Origin: Aeromonas veronii
GTDB taxonomy: Bacteria > Pseudomonadota > Gammaproteobacteria > Enterobacterales > Aeromonadaceae
DNA length: 64,000 nt
Direction of reading: 5' to 3'
Assembly (NCBI RefSeq): GCF_040215105.1
Contig: NZ_CP157875.1
Span: 2,967,501 to 3,031,500 of the forward strand
Positions 28,178-36,143 of the stretch are shown here, one piece after another; position 1 is the stretch's first letter; the number at the start of each line of letters is the position of its first letter. The notes below the pieces were generated by a model. It made no database searches. It saw nothing but the letters and a program-made list of their open reading frames with translations, and was not told where the DNA came from. Position numbers and translations under genes: made by a program.

Positions 28178-28570
28178 TTAGCCGCGCTTGGCCTGTTTCT
28201 CGGCGATGGCGTCAGCCACGTCGGCCGGCTCCAGTACGATGCCTTCCTGCTCCGGGGTCGGGAACACGGCGACGCACAGCTCATCTTCCGCCATGCCGTC
28301 GATCCAGCGCTCCAGCCACACCTTGAGGGTGATGGACTGCGGCTTGCACTCGGCCCACTCCCCCTCGGCCCAGGCCTTGGCGTATTCAGGATGCGGCCAG
28401 ACCGGGATGCAGTCTTCATCATCGGTGGTCAACATCATGACGCCGTGCTCGTCGGTCAGGACAAACAGCTCTTCGTGCTCGACCAGCTTGCTGATGAAGT
28501 GATCGAAGCGGTAATCGGCGTTCAGTTGCAGCGCGGCATTGCGCTCGGTGTCGCTAAGTTCATAGCTCAT
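28178..28570 (-). CDS. DUF2750-type protein
   Basis: 130 residues, acidic and soluble, no signal peptide. The pattern FDHFISKLVEHEELFVLTDE, CIPVWPHPEYAKAWAEGEWA and a C-terminal LKVWLERWIDGMAEDELCVA matches what I recall of DUF2750, a small cytosolic family without known function. A terminator sits just past the stop. The family call is from memory of the pattern. Confidence 0.7.
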   Translation of the reverse strand: MSYELSDTERNAALQLNADYRFDHFISKLVEHEELFVLTDEHGVMMLTTDDEDCIPVWPHPEYAKAWAEGEWAECKPQSITLKVWLERWIDGMAEDELCVAVFPTPEQEGIVLEPADVADAIAEKQAKRG

Positions 28571-28658
28571 CGGTCAAGTCTCTCATTCAATAAAGGGCGA
28601 CATGTTCACATCTTGCCGTCGGCTTGTCCAGCCGGTCATGCAGCGTCGCCACAAAGCC

Positions 28659-29210
28659 TCACCCCAGGGCCGGGGTGACGAGGGTGATCTCGGGGAGCTC
28701 ACTCAGACGCTGGCGCAGCCAGTAGGCGGACTCCACCTCCACGAAGCAGAGCTGATCCCGCCCGGCCCTGGCCCCTTGCATGAGTTGCTCGAGGCGAGCC
28801 TGCTGCTGCTGCTCCCAGGCGATGGCCAACTTGGCACCATGGGCCTCGTCCACCACTTCGCGGCGCAGCTCGAACAGGTTATCGGTGATCGGGCTGTTAA
28901 TCTTGGCCGGATGGCTCCAGTACATCAGCAGGTTGTCCAGCATCTCCTCGTCATAGCTCGCCAGCGCATCCAGCTCTGGGGTATCTCCGCCATTGCCGCT
29001 CCCAAAGTCACACCAACCCGAGGCGAGAGAGACCAGCTGCTGGGCACCCTCGCCTTGCTGCACCAGCGCCATCACCTCTGCCCCCTTGATGGCAGGCAGC
29101 CAGAGATCCCCCCGATGAGCCTCGACCAGCGGCAGCAGCAAAGCCGGTGAGTAGTGGGGGAAACGGGGGCCGAGTCTGTGCAGCAGAGAAACCAGAGTGA
29201 CAGTGATCAT
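28659..29210 (-). CDS. Hypothetical protein, 183 residues
   Basis: Not recognised. ATG at 29210 is chosen over one six codons earlier because AAGGCG lies nine bases upstream. The protein is mildly acidic and Leu/Gln rich; a QQQQ run and a helical segment (WEQQQQARLEQLMQGARAGR) occur near residue 135, and SPITDNLFELRREVVDEAHG near 110. No signal or membrane segment. The composition agrees with the genomic background, so it is probably native. Confidence 0.7.
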   Translation of the reverse strand: MITVTLVSLLHRLGPRFPHYSPALLLPLVEAHRGDLWLPAIKGAEVMALVQQGEGAQQLVSLASGWCDFGSGNGGDTPELDALASYDEEMLDNLLMYWSHPAKINSPITDNLFELRREVVDEAHGAKLAIAWEQQQQARLEQLMQGARAGRDQLCFVEVESAYWLRQRLSELPEITLVTPALG

Positions 29211-29453
29211 GAGAGGCGCCTTGGGCAACAGGCCGGATCATCCGAGCCTAAGAGACTAAAGAGTGACAGTCTACCATGTTTATCGAGGCATTTGACGGCC
29301 GCAGCCCGGCATCCAGCAGGTGGTTTTCAGGCCAAAAAAACAGCGCTTGCACCGCGCCACCCCGCATAAAGCCCAATACTTTGAGCCAGCGCCCACTAAA
29401 GTGAAACCGGGAATGCTAGTTTGCATACATCTTTAGCGTTAAGGAGTGCATCC

Positions 29454-29702
29454 ATGAGTGGGATCGAACAGGTTTCCGAGGATTTTGTGAATGAGCTGAA
29501 AATACTGGCATGCTTTGATCCGGCCAACATGAGCCAAGGGATCAAGCTGCGCAGCGATCTCTCCCCGGCGCTGAGCCTGGCGGCGGAGCGCCTGCACAGT
29601 CAGGGCCTGATCAGTGCCGTCGATGGCGGTTACCTGACCCCCTTCGGCATGACCATGCTCGAGCATCTCCAGCATCTGCTGGTAGCACTCAAGCCGAATT
29701 GA
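29454..29702 (+). CDS. TIGR02647-family small protein
   Basis: 82 residues from ATG at 29454, which has AAGGAG seven bases upstream. The order ELKILACFDPANMSQGIKL, then AAERLHSQGLISAVDGGYLT and a C-terminal MTMLEHLQHLLVAL matches the gammaproteobacterial TIGR02647 family, whose layout resembles a small winged-helix-like fold. Function unknown. The 3' end overlaps the opposite gene by 14 bases. Confidence 0.8.
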   Translation: MSGIEQVSEDFVNELKILACFDPANMSQGIKLRSDLSPALSLAAERLHSQGLISAVDGGYLTPFGMTMLEHLQHLLVALKPN

Positions 29703-29988
29703 GCTCCTGCGGGGCCCAGAGCGAGAAGTTGAGCAACTCCCAACTCCCCTGGTGCTTCAGCAGACAGGCAAACAGCAAAGGACCTTCGGGTCCTTTTACT
29801 TTGCCGTCCACCAGCCACTCCCCCACCCGTTTGGCCACGGGCTGCACTTTGACCTCCTCGGGCTGGGCCGTCTTCCCCAGGCGTACCTGCACAAACTGCT
29901 GACACACGGAAGCAGCCTCATTCGCCACAGGGTTGGGCGCGGGTGTCGCAACAAGCAGGGTGGCACTCAGCAGCAGGGATGGGATCAT
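29689..29988 (-). CDS. Putative secreted small protein
   Basis: 99 residues from ATG at 29988; a GTG at 30000 is also possible, and neither has a clear ribosome site. A hydrophobic N-terminus (MIPSLLLSATLLVATPA) suggests a signal peptide. The rest holds two Cys (ASVCQQF and LFACLLK) and ends FSLWAPQELNSA. Family not recognised. Confidence 0.6.
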   Translation of the reverse strand: MIPSLLLSATLLVATPAPNPVANEAASVCQQFVQVRLGKTAQPEEVKVQPVAKRVGEWLVDGKVKGPEGPLLFACLLKHQGSWELLNFSLWAPQELNSA

Positions 29989-30036
29989 GATGATTGGCAC
30001 GGTTCAGACATGGATTCAAGAATATGCCATAAACAA

Positions 30037-30067
30037 AAAGCCGCGCTACCAGAGGCAGCGCGGCTTT
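30037..30067 (-). terminator. Terminator after the cold-shock gene
   Basis: AAAGCCGCGCT / AGCGCGGCTTT, an 11-bp stem with a 9-base loop, followed on the minus strand by TTGTTTAT; 18 bases past the stop. Confidence 0.88.
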
Positions 30068-30084
30068 CTTAAATTCTGTAAGAA

Positions 30085-30294
30085 TTACAGAGCAGTTACG
30101 TTCTCAGCCTGCGGGCCTTTCTGACCTTGAGTCACAGAGAACTGTACGCGCTGACCTTCAGCCAGGGTACGGAAGCCGTTACCGCTGATGGCGCTGAAGT
30201 GAACGAAAACGTCCGGGCCGTTTTCTTGCTGGATGAAGCCAAAACCTTTGGTTTCGTTGAAAAACTTAACGGTACCGGTGATCATGTTGGACAT
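30085..30294 (-). CDS. Cold-shock family protein (CspA-like)
   Basis: Single-stranded nucleic-acid chaperone of 69 residues. RNP1 (KGFGFIQQ) and RNP2 (DVFVHFSAI) are intact, with [14 protein letters not shown] at the start. The transcript has a long leader (about 130 bases from the promoter at 30435-30462), as usual for csp genes. Which Csp paralogue it is, and whether it is cold-induced, cannot be said. Confidence 0.94.
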   Translation of the reverse strand: MSNMITGTVKFFNETKGFGFIQQENGPDVFVHFSAISGNGFRTLAEGQRVQFSVTQGQKGPQAENVTAL

Positions 30295-30434
30295 ATCTTT
30301 AACCTGTATTCAAAATAATTACTTATGCTTTTCAGCGGGTAAAGCTCAAAAACGGGATTTACTTATGAACAACAGGAAAAGATGCAAAACATCGTATTCA
30401 TTGACATAACAATCGCCTTTTCAAGCTGCCTGAG

Positions 30435-30462
30435 ATTATACGTCCCTTTGTCGATTACGCAA
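30435..30462 (-). promoter_or_regulatory. Candidate csp promoter
   Basis: A perfect TATAAT (30440-30435) with TTGCGT 16 bases upstream on the minus strand. Transcription from here would give a leader of about 130 bases. Confidence 0.5.
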
Positions 30463-30467
30463 ACAAA

Positions 30468-30496
30468 TTTGTACCCTGCCAACGGCAGGGTACAAA
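30468..30496 (-). terminator. Terminator of the bkd operon
   Basis: TTTGTACCCTGCC / GGCAGGGTACAAA, a perfect 13-bp stem with a 3-base loop, starting four bases after the E2 stop and followed by TTTGTTTGCG. Confidence 0.85.
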
Positions 30497-30499
30497 GGC

Positions 30500-31600
30500 T
30501 TACACATCAACAGATTCCAGTGCCTGAACCAGGGCTTTGAGGAAGCGTGCAGCCTCACCGCCGGTGCTGGCGCGATGGTCAAAAGTCATCGACAAGGGCA
30601 GCGCCCGTACCGGTCTCGCCTCCCCGTTGATGAACACCACCTTCTCGAACAACTTGCCCGCCCCGATGATGGCCACCTGGGGGGGCGTCACGATGGGGCT
30701 GGCATAACGACCCGCGATGGCGCCGAAGTTGGTGAGGGTGATGGTCGCCCCCTGCAGCATCTCCCGCGGCACGGCGCGGGCCTTCACGTCGGCGATCATC
30801 CGATCCAGCCCCTGACGGATGTCCGCCCGCTCCCGCTCGGCCACGTTTTCCATCACGGGCACATAGAGGCCGTGTCTGGAGTCCACCGCGATGGCCACGT
30901 TGACCTCGTTGAACAGGCGTCTCGACAGGGTATCCCCATCGAACCAGGCGTTCATGGAGGGTTCGGCGCGGCACGCCACCCCGATGGCCTTGATGAGGCG
31001 CACAGTCACATCTTCATCGGCACGCCAGTGACGCAGATCCACCTCGTCGGTGAGGCTCACCGGCACCACCGTCTTGTGGGAGAGCTCCATCGCCTTGGCC
31101 ATGGCCCGGCGCGATCCCTTGAGGAACTCGTTGCCACTGCCCTGCATCACCTCGAACGCCGATTGCACGTCCTGCTCGGTCACCATGCCGGCACTGCCGC
31201 TGCCCTGTATTTTGTCGATGTCGAGACCGAGTTTTTGCGCCAGCAACCGCACTGCGGGCATGGCCTGCACCAGGCTGCCACCGGGAGCCATGGCGCCGAC
31301 CACGAAGTGATCCTCGATATGCTGCTGATGGGCACTGACCTTGCCCACGACGGTACCGTCATCCTCACCCCCTTCGAATTCCACCAGGGGGGCGCCGATA
31401 TGGAGGATATCTCCCTCTTGACCACAGAGCCGGGCGATGACCCCGGCCACCGGCGAGGGCACGTCCACCAGCGCCTTGGCGGTTTCTACCGACAGCAGCA
31501 CCTGATCCACCTGCACCGTATCGCCGGCGCTCACCTTCCACTCCACTATCTCGGCCTCGGCCAATCCTTCGCCCAGATCCGGTAATTTGAAAAATTTCAT
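30500..31600 (-). CDS. bkdB: Branched-chain 2-oxoacid dehydrogenase E2 (acyltransferase)
   Basis: Lipoyl acyltransferase core of a 2-oxoacid dehydrogenase complex. 366 residues from ATG at 31600 (GGAG eight bases upstream). One N-terminal lipoyl domain with the lipoylated Lys in LSVETAKALVDVP, a peripheral-subunit-binding domain near 115-150 (AVRLLAQKLGLDIDKIQGSG), and a catalytic domain ending FDHRASTGGEAARFL. Many E2s have DHRxxDG; here the Asp position is Thr. Together with the E1 genes it suggests valine/leucine/isoleucine catabolism; no E3 gene is adjacent. Confidence 0.9.
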   Translation of the reverse strand: MKFFKLPDLGEGLAEAEIVEWKVSAGDTVQVDQVLLSVETAKALVDVPSPVAGVIARLCGQEGDILHIGAPLVEFEGGEDDGTVVGKVSAHQQHIEDHFVVGAMAPGGSLVQAMPAVRLLAQKLGLDIDKIQGSGSAGMVTEQDVQSAFEVMQGSGNEFLKGSRRAMAKAMELSHKTVVPVSLTDEVDLRHWRADEDVTVRLIKAIGVACRAEPSMNAWFDGDTLSRRLFNEVNVAIAVDSRHGLYVPVMENVAERERADIRQGLDRMIADVKARAVPREMLQGATITLTNFGAIAGRYASPIVTPPQVAIIGAGKLFEKVVFINGEARPVRALPLSMTFDHRASTGGEAARFLKALVQALESVDV

Positions 31601-31694
31601 GACCCGTTCTCCATCCGCTGGGAAATCACCGCACGTTGAAAAATTCCATGCCTGTCGCTTGTGTTGAGGCTCACACCCCATGTCATGAACAAGG

Positions 31695-32681
31695 TCATAG
31701 CCAGTTTTTCTCCATCAGCTGATGAGCCGCATGCGCGATGTCCTGCTCGGTGATGAGGTAATACTCCTCGTTGCGATAGTAGGGCACGGCGGCATCCACC
31801 CCGGTGAGACGCTTGGGCGGTGCCTTGAGGGAGGTCAGCGCCTCCTCGGTGACCCGCGCCACTATCTCGGCGCCTACCCCGAAGCTGCCGCAGGCCTCGT
31901 GCACCACCAGCAGGCGGCCGGTCTTGCGCACCGAGCTGAGGATGCTCTCCATATCGAGCGGCTTGATGGTGGCCAAGTCCAGCACCTCACACTGGATATC
32001 CCGCTCTGCCAGTTGGGCGGCGGCTCGCATCACCTCCTGAATGCAGGCGCCCCAGGCGACGATGGTGAGATCCCGCCCCGGTCTCAGGGTAAAGCAGACA
32101 TCCAGTGGCAGGCCGACACCATCATCCACCACGTCGGACTTCATGGAGCGGTAGATGCGATCCGGCTCGAAGAACATCACGGGATCCGGGTCGCGGATGG
32201 CGGAGAGCAGCAGACCATATGCCCGCTTGGGGCTCGACGGGATCACCACCCGCAGACCGGGAATATGGGCGAACAGCGCCTCCACGCTCTCGCTGTGGTG
32301 TTCCGGCGAGTGGATGCCGGCGCCATAGGGAGAGCGGTAGACCAAGGGGCAGGAGAGCCGCCCACGGGTGCGATTGCGCATGCGCGCCGCCTGACAGATG
32401 ATCTGTTCCATACCGGGGAAGATGAAGCCCTGGAACTGGAATTCCGCCACGGGTTTGAGCCCCTGGGTGGCCATGCCGACCGCCACCCCGGCGATCAATC
32501 CTTCGGCAAGCGGGGTATCGATCACCCGCTTGAAACCGAACTTGTCCCTAAGGCCCACGGTGGCACGGAACACCCCGCCGTTGACCCCCACATCCTCACC
32601 GAGCACCACCACATCCGGGTCGCGCTCCATCTCGTGATGCAGCGCCAGATTGATGGCTTCGAGCAACGTTATTTCACTCAT
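31695..32681 (-). CDS. bkdA2: 2-oxoacid dehydrogenase E1 beta subunit
   Basis: Beta chain of the thiamine-diphosphate E1. 328 residues. MSEITLLEAINLALHHEM, VVVLGEDVGVNGGVFRATVG and AGVAVGMATQGLKPVAEFQF are family motifs. Transcribed after E1 alpha and before E2. Its first 18 codons are duplicated immediately upstream, between the two E1 genes. Confidence 0.94.
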   Translation of the reverse strand: MSEITLLEAINLALHHEMERDPDVVVLGEDVGVNGGVFRATVGLRDKFGFKRVIDTPLAEGLIAGVAVGMATQGLKPVAEFQFQGFIFPGMEQIICQAARMRNRTRGRLSCPLVYRSPYGAGIHSPEHHSESVEALFAHIPGLRVVIPSSPKRAYGLLLSAIRDPDPVMFFEPDRIYRSMKSDVVDDGVGLPLDVCFTLRPGRDLTIVAWGACIQEVMRAAAQLAERDIQCEVLDLATIKPLDMESILSSVRKTGRLLVVHEACGSFGVGAEIVARVTEEALTSLKAPPKRLTGVDAAVPYYRNEEYYLITEQDIAHAAHQLMEKNWL

Positions 32682-32757
32682 GCAGCCTCCCCAAGCCCAG
32701 AGTCATCTCGTGATGCAATGTCAGGCGGACTGCTTCGAGCAGCGTCATTTCACTCAT
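32674..32757 (-). repeat. Duplicated start of E1 beta (27-codon mini-ORF)
   Basis: An ATG at 32757 opens a 27-codon frame whose first 18 residues (MSEMTLLEAVRLTLHHEM) match the start of E1 beta at 14 of 18 positions; 44 of 54 bases agree, without gaps, at an offset of 76 bases. It overlaps the E1 alpha stop (ATGAGTGA) and its own stop overlaps the E1 beta start, so it could couple translation of the two subunits. Several differences are silent or conservative. Confidence 0.75.
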
Positions 32758-33847
32758 GATGTGTCTCCCCGCCCTGCAACTGCATCCCCTTGGCGATGAT
32801 GCGCTGACGCTGGCTGCGATAGTCCCGCGGCAGCTCGGCAAACTGGTAATCGAGCAGGGTTTCCGGCGCCTGGGGCGCCATGCCCTCGTAGGCGGCGACG
32901 GCGCGTTCGACCTCGCGGGCGGCATCCGCCAGCAAAGCCTGCTCCTGCTCCTCATCCCACCAGCCCTGCTCCGCCATGAACTGGCGCAGCCGCTTGACCG
33001 GCTCCTTGGCCCAGGCGGCTTCCACCTCGGCGGATTCCCGATAGCGGGTGGCGTCGTCGGCGGTGGTGTGATCCCCGAGCCGGTAGCTGACCGCCTCGAT
33101 CAGGGTCGGCCCCTTGCCGCTGCGGGCCCGCTCCATGGCGGCGCGGGTTGCCTCATAGACGGCCACCACGTCGTTGCCATCAACCTGCAGGCTGCGCACC
33201 CCGGCCCCTATGCCCTTCTGGGCCAGGGTCGGGGCGCTGGTCTGCAGCTTGCGGGGCACCGAGATGGCCCACTGGTTGTTGTTGATGATCATCACCATGG
33301 GCAGGTGCCAGACACCGGCGCAGTTGAGCCCCTCGAGGAAGTCCCCCTTGGAGGTGCCCCCATCGCCGATGGTGACCACGGCGACCCTGGGCTGATTGCG
33401 CAGTTTGAAGGCCGCGGCGATGCCGGCGGCGTGGGTGATCTGGGTGGCGATGGGCACACAGATAGGCAAATCTTCCGATAATTCGCCATCAGGCTTATAG
33501 AAAACACTACCCCGCTCATCCCCGCCCCAATATTGCAGGTTTTGCTCCATGGGCACGCCTCTCACATAGAGGGTCGGCATGTCCCGGTAATAGGGTACGT
33601 AGACATCCTCTGGCTGCATGGCGAGCCCGACCCCGATCCCCACCGCTTCCGCCCCCAGGTGGGAGGGAAAGGTGCCGAGTTTGCCGGTTCGTTGCAGCGC
33701 GATCGCTTTCTTGTCATAGCTGCGCACCATCACCATGTTGCGGTAGAAGGTGTGCAGTGTCGCCTTGTCCAGCCAGGTCGGCAGTGTCGCGACCGGGCGC
33801 CCCTCCTCATCGAGGTAACGAAGGAAGGGGATGTCGACATGGGTCAT
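32750..33847 (-). CDS. bkdA1: 2-oxoacid dehydrogenase E1 alpha subunit
   Basis: Alpha chain of E1, which binds thiamine diphosphate and decarboxylates the oxoacid. 365 residues; AAGGAG stands six bases before the ATG. The cofactor motif runs GDGGTSKGDFLEGLN to NNNQWAISVP, and the phosphorylation-loop region is SYRLGDHTTADDATRYR. The branched-chain type is favoured over pyruvate by the split alpha/beta genes and by the HTTADD loop. First gene of the operon. Confidence 0.93.
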   Translation of the reverse strand: MTHVDIPFLRYLDEEGRPVATLPTWLDKATLHTFYRNMVMVRSYDKKAIALQRTGKLGTFPSHLGAEAVGIGVGLAMQPEDVYVPYYRDMPTLYVRGVPMEQNLQYWGGDERGSVFYKPDGELSEDLPICVPIATQITHAAGIAAAFKLRNQPRVAVVTIGDGGTSKGDFLEGLNCAGVWHLPMVMIINNNQWAISVPRKLQTSAPTLAQKGIGAGVRSLQVDGNDVVAVYEATRAAMERARSGKGPTLIEAVSYRLGDHTTADDATRYRESAEVEAAWAKEPVKRLRQFMAEQGWWDEEQEQALLADAAREVERAVAAYEGMAPQAPETLLDYQFAELPRDYRSQRQRIIAKGMQLQGGETHHE

Positions 33848-33871
33848 AACTGGCTCCTTGCCGTTGTCAGC

Positions 33872-33890
33872 GTCACCACCATGAGGTGAC
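33872..33890. promoter_or_regulatory. Inverted repeat upstream of the bkd operon
   Basis: GTCACC-N7-GGTGAC lies 24 bases before the E1 alpha ATG, with an AACATGTT palindrome about 15 bases further upstream. Possibly an operator; the regulator is unknown. Confidence 0.35.
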
Positions 33891-34007
33891 CCTCAAAATG
33901 TAAACAACATGTTAACTTTGTGGCAATGGGATTTCGTCAGGTTAGACCAGTAGAAACTTCTTTAATTTCAGAAAGAAGAAGAGATTTTCGGCGAGCAGAA
34001 AGGAAGA

Positions 34008-34029
34008 AGGGAGCCCGTTCGGGCTCCCT
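34008..34029 (-). terminator. Terminator after astE
   Basis: AGGGAGCCC / GGGCTCCCT, a 9-bp stem with a 4-base loop, followed by TCTTCCTTTCT on the minus strand; 90 bases past the astE stop. Confidence 0.75.
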
Positions 34030-34118
34030 GTCAGGGTGAATTTGGGATCACGCCCATCGGATGTGTTGCCCCCGCAGCCGCCTGGGACGCCACTTCGGTG
34101 GGCAGCAACGGGCTCAGA

Positions 34119-35144
34119 TCACTCCCACAACCGGGTCGGCACCACCAGCAGCATGGTGCGCTGGCCGATGGCCACGTTGACGTTGGGAAAAACCACCGCC
34201 TCCCGCGGTTTCTCTACCCTGTACTGCTGATCACCGTCCTCCGCCAGCACAAATCCCTGGGGAAACTCGGTGAAATTGTCCACGTCGCTGGCAAACAGGA
34301 AGCGGAACTGCTCGGAGCGCTTGTTAATCACCCGATCGATGGCGAACAGGGTGAAGTCATCGGCGCGCCAGGGCTCCAGCACCATCTCGTCCCGGGTCAC
34401 CAGCTCCTGCAGCGCCTGACGGGCTTCGATGAAGCGGGTCATGTCGTTCTCGCCAAAGGGGCGCACCTTGCCGAGCTCCACCGTGAAGGCGTGGGCGCCG
34501 TGGCGATGGGAGCTGTAATAGCTGAAGGTGGTGGTCGGCCCGCCGGAGAGCAGTATGGTGCGCACCCCGCAGGCACCGAGGAACTGCACCTGCTCCTTGC
34601 AGTGGGGCCGCTCGTGAGGGAAGGGATAGACCGCAAACTTCTCGTGGCGCGAACCGCGAATGGCGGTGTGCAGATCGTAGTGATAGCGCGGCCGGGCCGG
34701 GTCTTCGAAGAAGCGGCTCACATACTGCTCGAGGCGCATGGCGCGGATCCGCTCCCGGTTGCAGAGCCCCTCCCCCTTGCTGTGGGCGCCGGAGAAGAGG
34801 CGGTTCATGTTCTCCTCCACCTCCCGCAGTCCCAGATTCATGGCGGCCGGGTTGCCAAACAGGAAGAGCACCCGGTGACGGGTTTGCAACTCCCCACTCA
34901 GCAAGCGCGACAGCAGCTGGTTGCAGATCTCGATGGGGGCGGTCTCGTTACCGTGGATGCCGCAGGAGAGGACGATGTCCTTGCGTCCACCCGGCTCATC
35001 ACCCGCGCCGATGGCGGGCTCCAGGCAGAGCACTCCCGTGTCCCACACGCTCACCTTGTCGCCGTTTGGCAGCGTATAGGCGAAGGGGTCGAGCTGCCAC
35101 TCGTGGCGGCGGGTCAGGGCCAAAAAGTCATGCTGGGGAATCAT
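34119..35144 (-). CDS. astE: Succinylglutamate desuccinylase
   Basis: Last step of the arginine succinyltransferase pathway: N-succinylglutamate to succinate and glutamate. 341 residues from ATG at 35144 (AGAGGG eight bases upstream; a GTG three codons earlier would overlap that site). Zinc carboxypeptidase-like motifs: CGIHGNETAP (His and Glu ligands near residue 62) and YHYDLHTAIRGS with the third His. The other ast genes are not in this window. Confidence 0.94.
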   Translation of the reverse strand: MIPQHDFLALTRRHEWQLDPFAYTLPNGDKVSVWDTGVLCLEPAIGAGDEPGGRKDIVLSCGIHGNETAPIEICNQLLSRLLSGELQTRHRVLFLFGNPAAMNLGLREVEENMNRLFSGAHSKGEGLCNRERIRAMRLEQYVSRFFEDPARPRYHYDLHTAIRGSRHEKFAVYPFPHERPHCKEQVQFLGACGVRTILLSGGPTTTFSYYSSHRHGAHAFTVELGKVRPFGENDMTRFIEARQALQELVTRDEMVLEPWRADDFTLFAIDRVINKRSEQFRFLFASDVDNFTEFPQGFVLAEDGDQQYRVEKPREAVVFPNVNVAIGQRTMLLVVPTRLWE

Positions 35145-35416
35145 CCATCTCACCCTCTTGTCGGTTCACACTTGTCGATGTCAGACAAGGCGGATTATAC
35201 GCAAGAGCCGGAGCCTTAGAACCAATTTTTAAACAAATTCAAACAGTAAGGATACAAATGCAACAGTGGCTAACGGGGGAGAGCGATGAGGCACAGAGGG
35301 AGAAAAACGGGACACTGCGGGAGGACGGGGAGAACAGGGGATCAGGTCATGCCGCTCTCAGAGGCGAGATGGCGGATGACAATCAGCAGAGAAACGAGGC
35401 ATCCATGCCCGGTCAT

Positions 35417-35626
35417 TCAGCCACGCCAGAACGGCTTGGTGGTCTCTTGATAACGGTCGGCTTCGTTCAGGCCGATGTCTTTGAGCAGGTAGGCGGGCAA
35501 CTCGGAGAGCTGACGGCGGCTGCGGCTGCGCTCAAGCCAGGTCAGGACGGTCGTTTTCACGCGAGCCACCAGATTGGTCTGGCTGGAATGCTGGTAACCG
35601 GCTTCGGTATAAGTCATGTTGGCCAT
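35417..35626 (-). CDS. DUF1127 small protein
   Basis: 69 residues from ATG at 35626 (AGGAG seven bases upstream). The C-terminal half RSRRQLSELPAYLLKDIGLN is the DUF1127 (YjiS-like) signature: a basic helix followed by L-x-D-I-G-L. Members of this family are small basic proteins; some bind RNA or affect phosphate and stress responses. No terminator was seen in the 270 bases to astE. Confidence 0.88.
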   Translation of the reverse strand: MANMTYTEAGYQHSSQTNLVARVKTTVLTWLERSRSRRQLSELPAYLLKDIGLNEADRYQETTKPFWRG

Positions 35627-36143
35627 GGGATGGCTCCTCTGAATAAAGTGCGACACTGGGTTCAAATTTGTTGCGCAGAGCTTAGTCAGGGAGCAGAGGC
35701 GTCTCAATTGACGAATTTTGATACAAGAGATTAGGAAAACTAATGATCAACATCACAGGAGAGTCACGTGTAACCAGTTGATTTTAAATGGAAATGATAT
35801 TTTCATACGCCAATGGGCGCCCCCACAGCATTTTCTCCTGCCTCTTCCGCCTCTAACTATGCAGTTTCTCGCAGTAGCTATGCATGGCATCTCACCGGCA
35901 AGCATGCCGATAACCGCGGGTTCACAGCCAATTGTTAATCATGTGATCTTTCATTGATCCTTATTTAACAGTCAGATACAAACAACCAACGCTCAAATGG
36001 CACTGCCCCTCCCGCCCCTGCTGGCAGATTGCGATGGGGACTTGGCGCCCCGCCTTCATGCTGATATGGTTATTTATACAGTAGTTTGGCCCAGCGCCGC
36101 CGCCCGTCACTCAGCCGGCAGGCGCTCACCACAGGATATGTCG
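35627..36143. other. Divergent intergenic region before tus
   Basis: 517 bases between the divergent DUF1127 gene and tus. The part from about 35700 to 35990 is AT-rich compared with its surroundings. No gene, repeat or convincing Ter site was found. It must hold both promoters; a TATACA box at 36075-36080 is one weak candidate for tus. Confidence 0.5.

Noticed and set aside
35768..35790. Ter-like sequence (TGTAAC core) upstream of tus
   Set aside because: Only the short core matches; the G at the fork-blocking side and the flanks do not agree with the E. coli Ter consensus.
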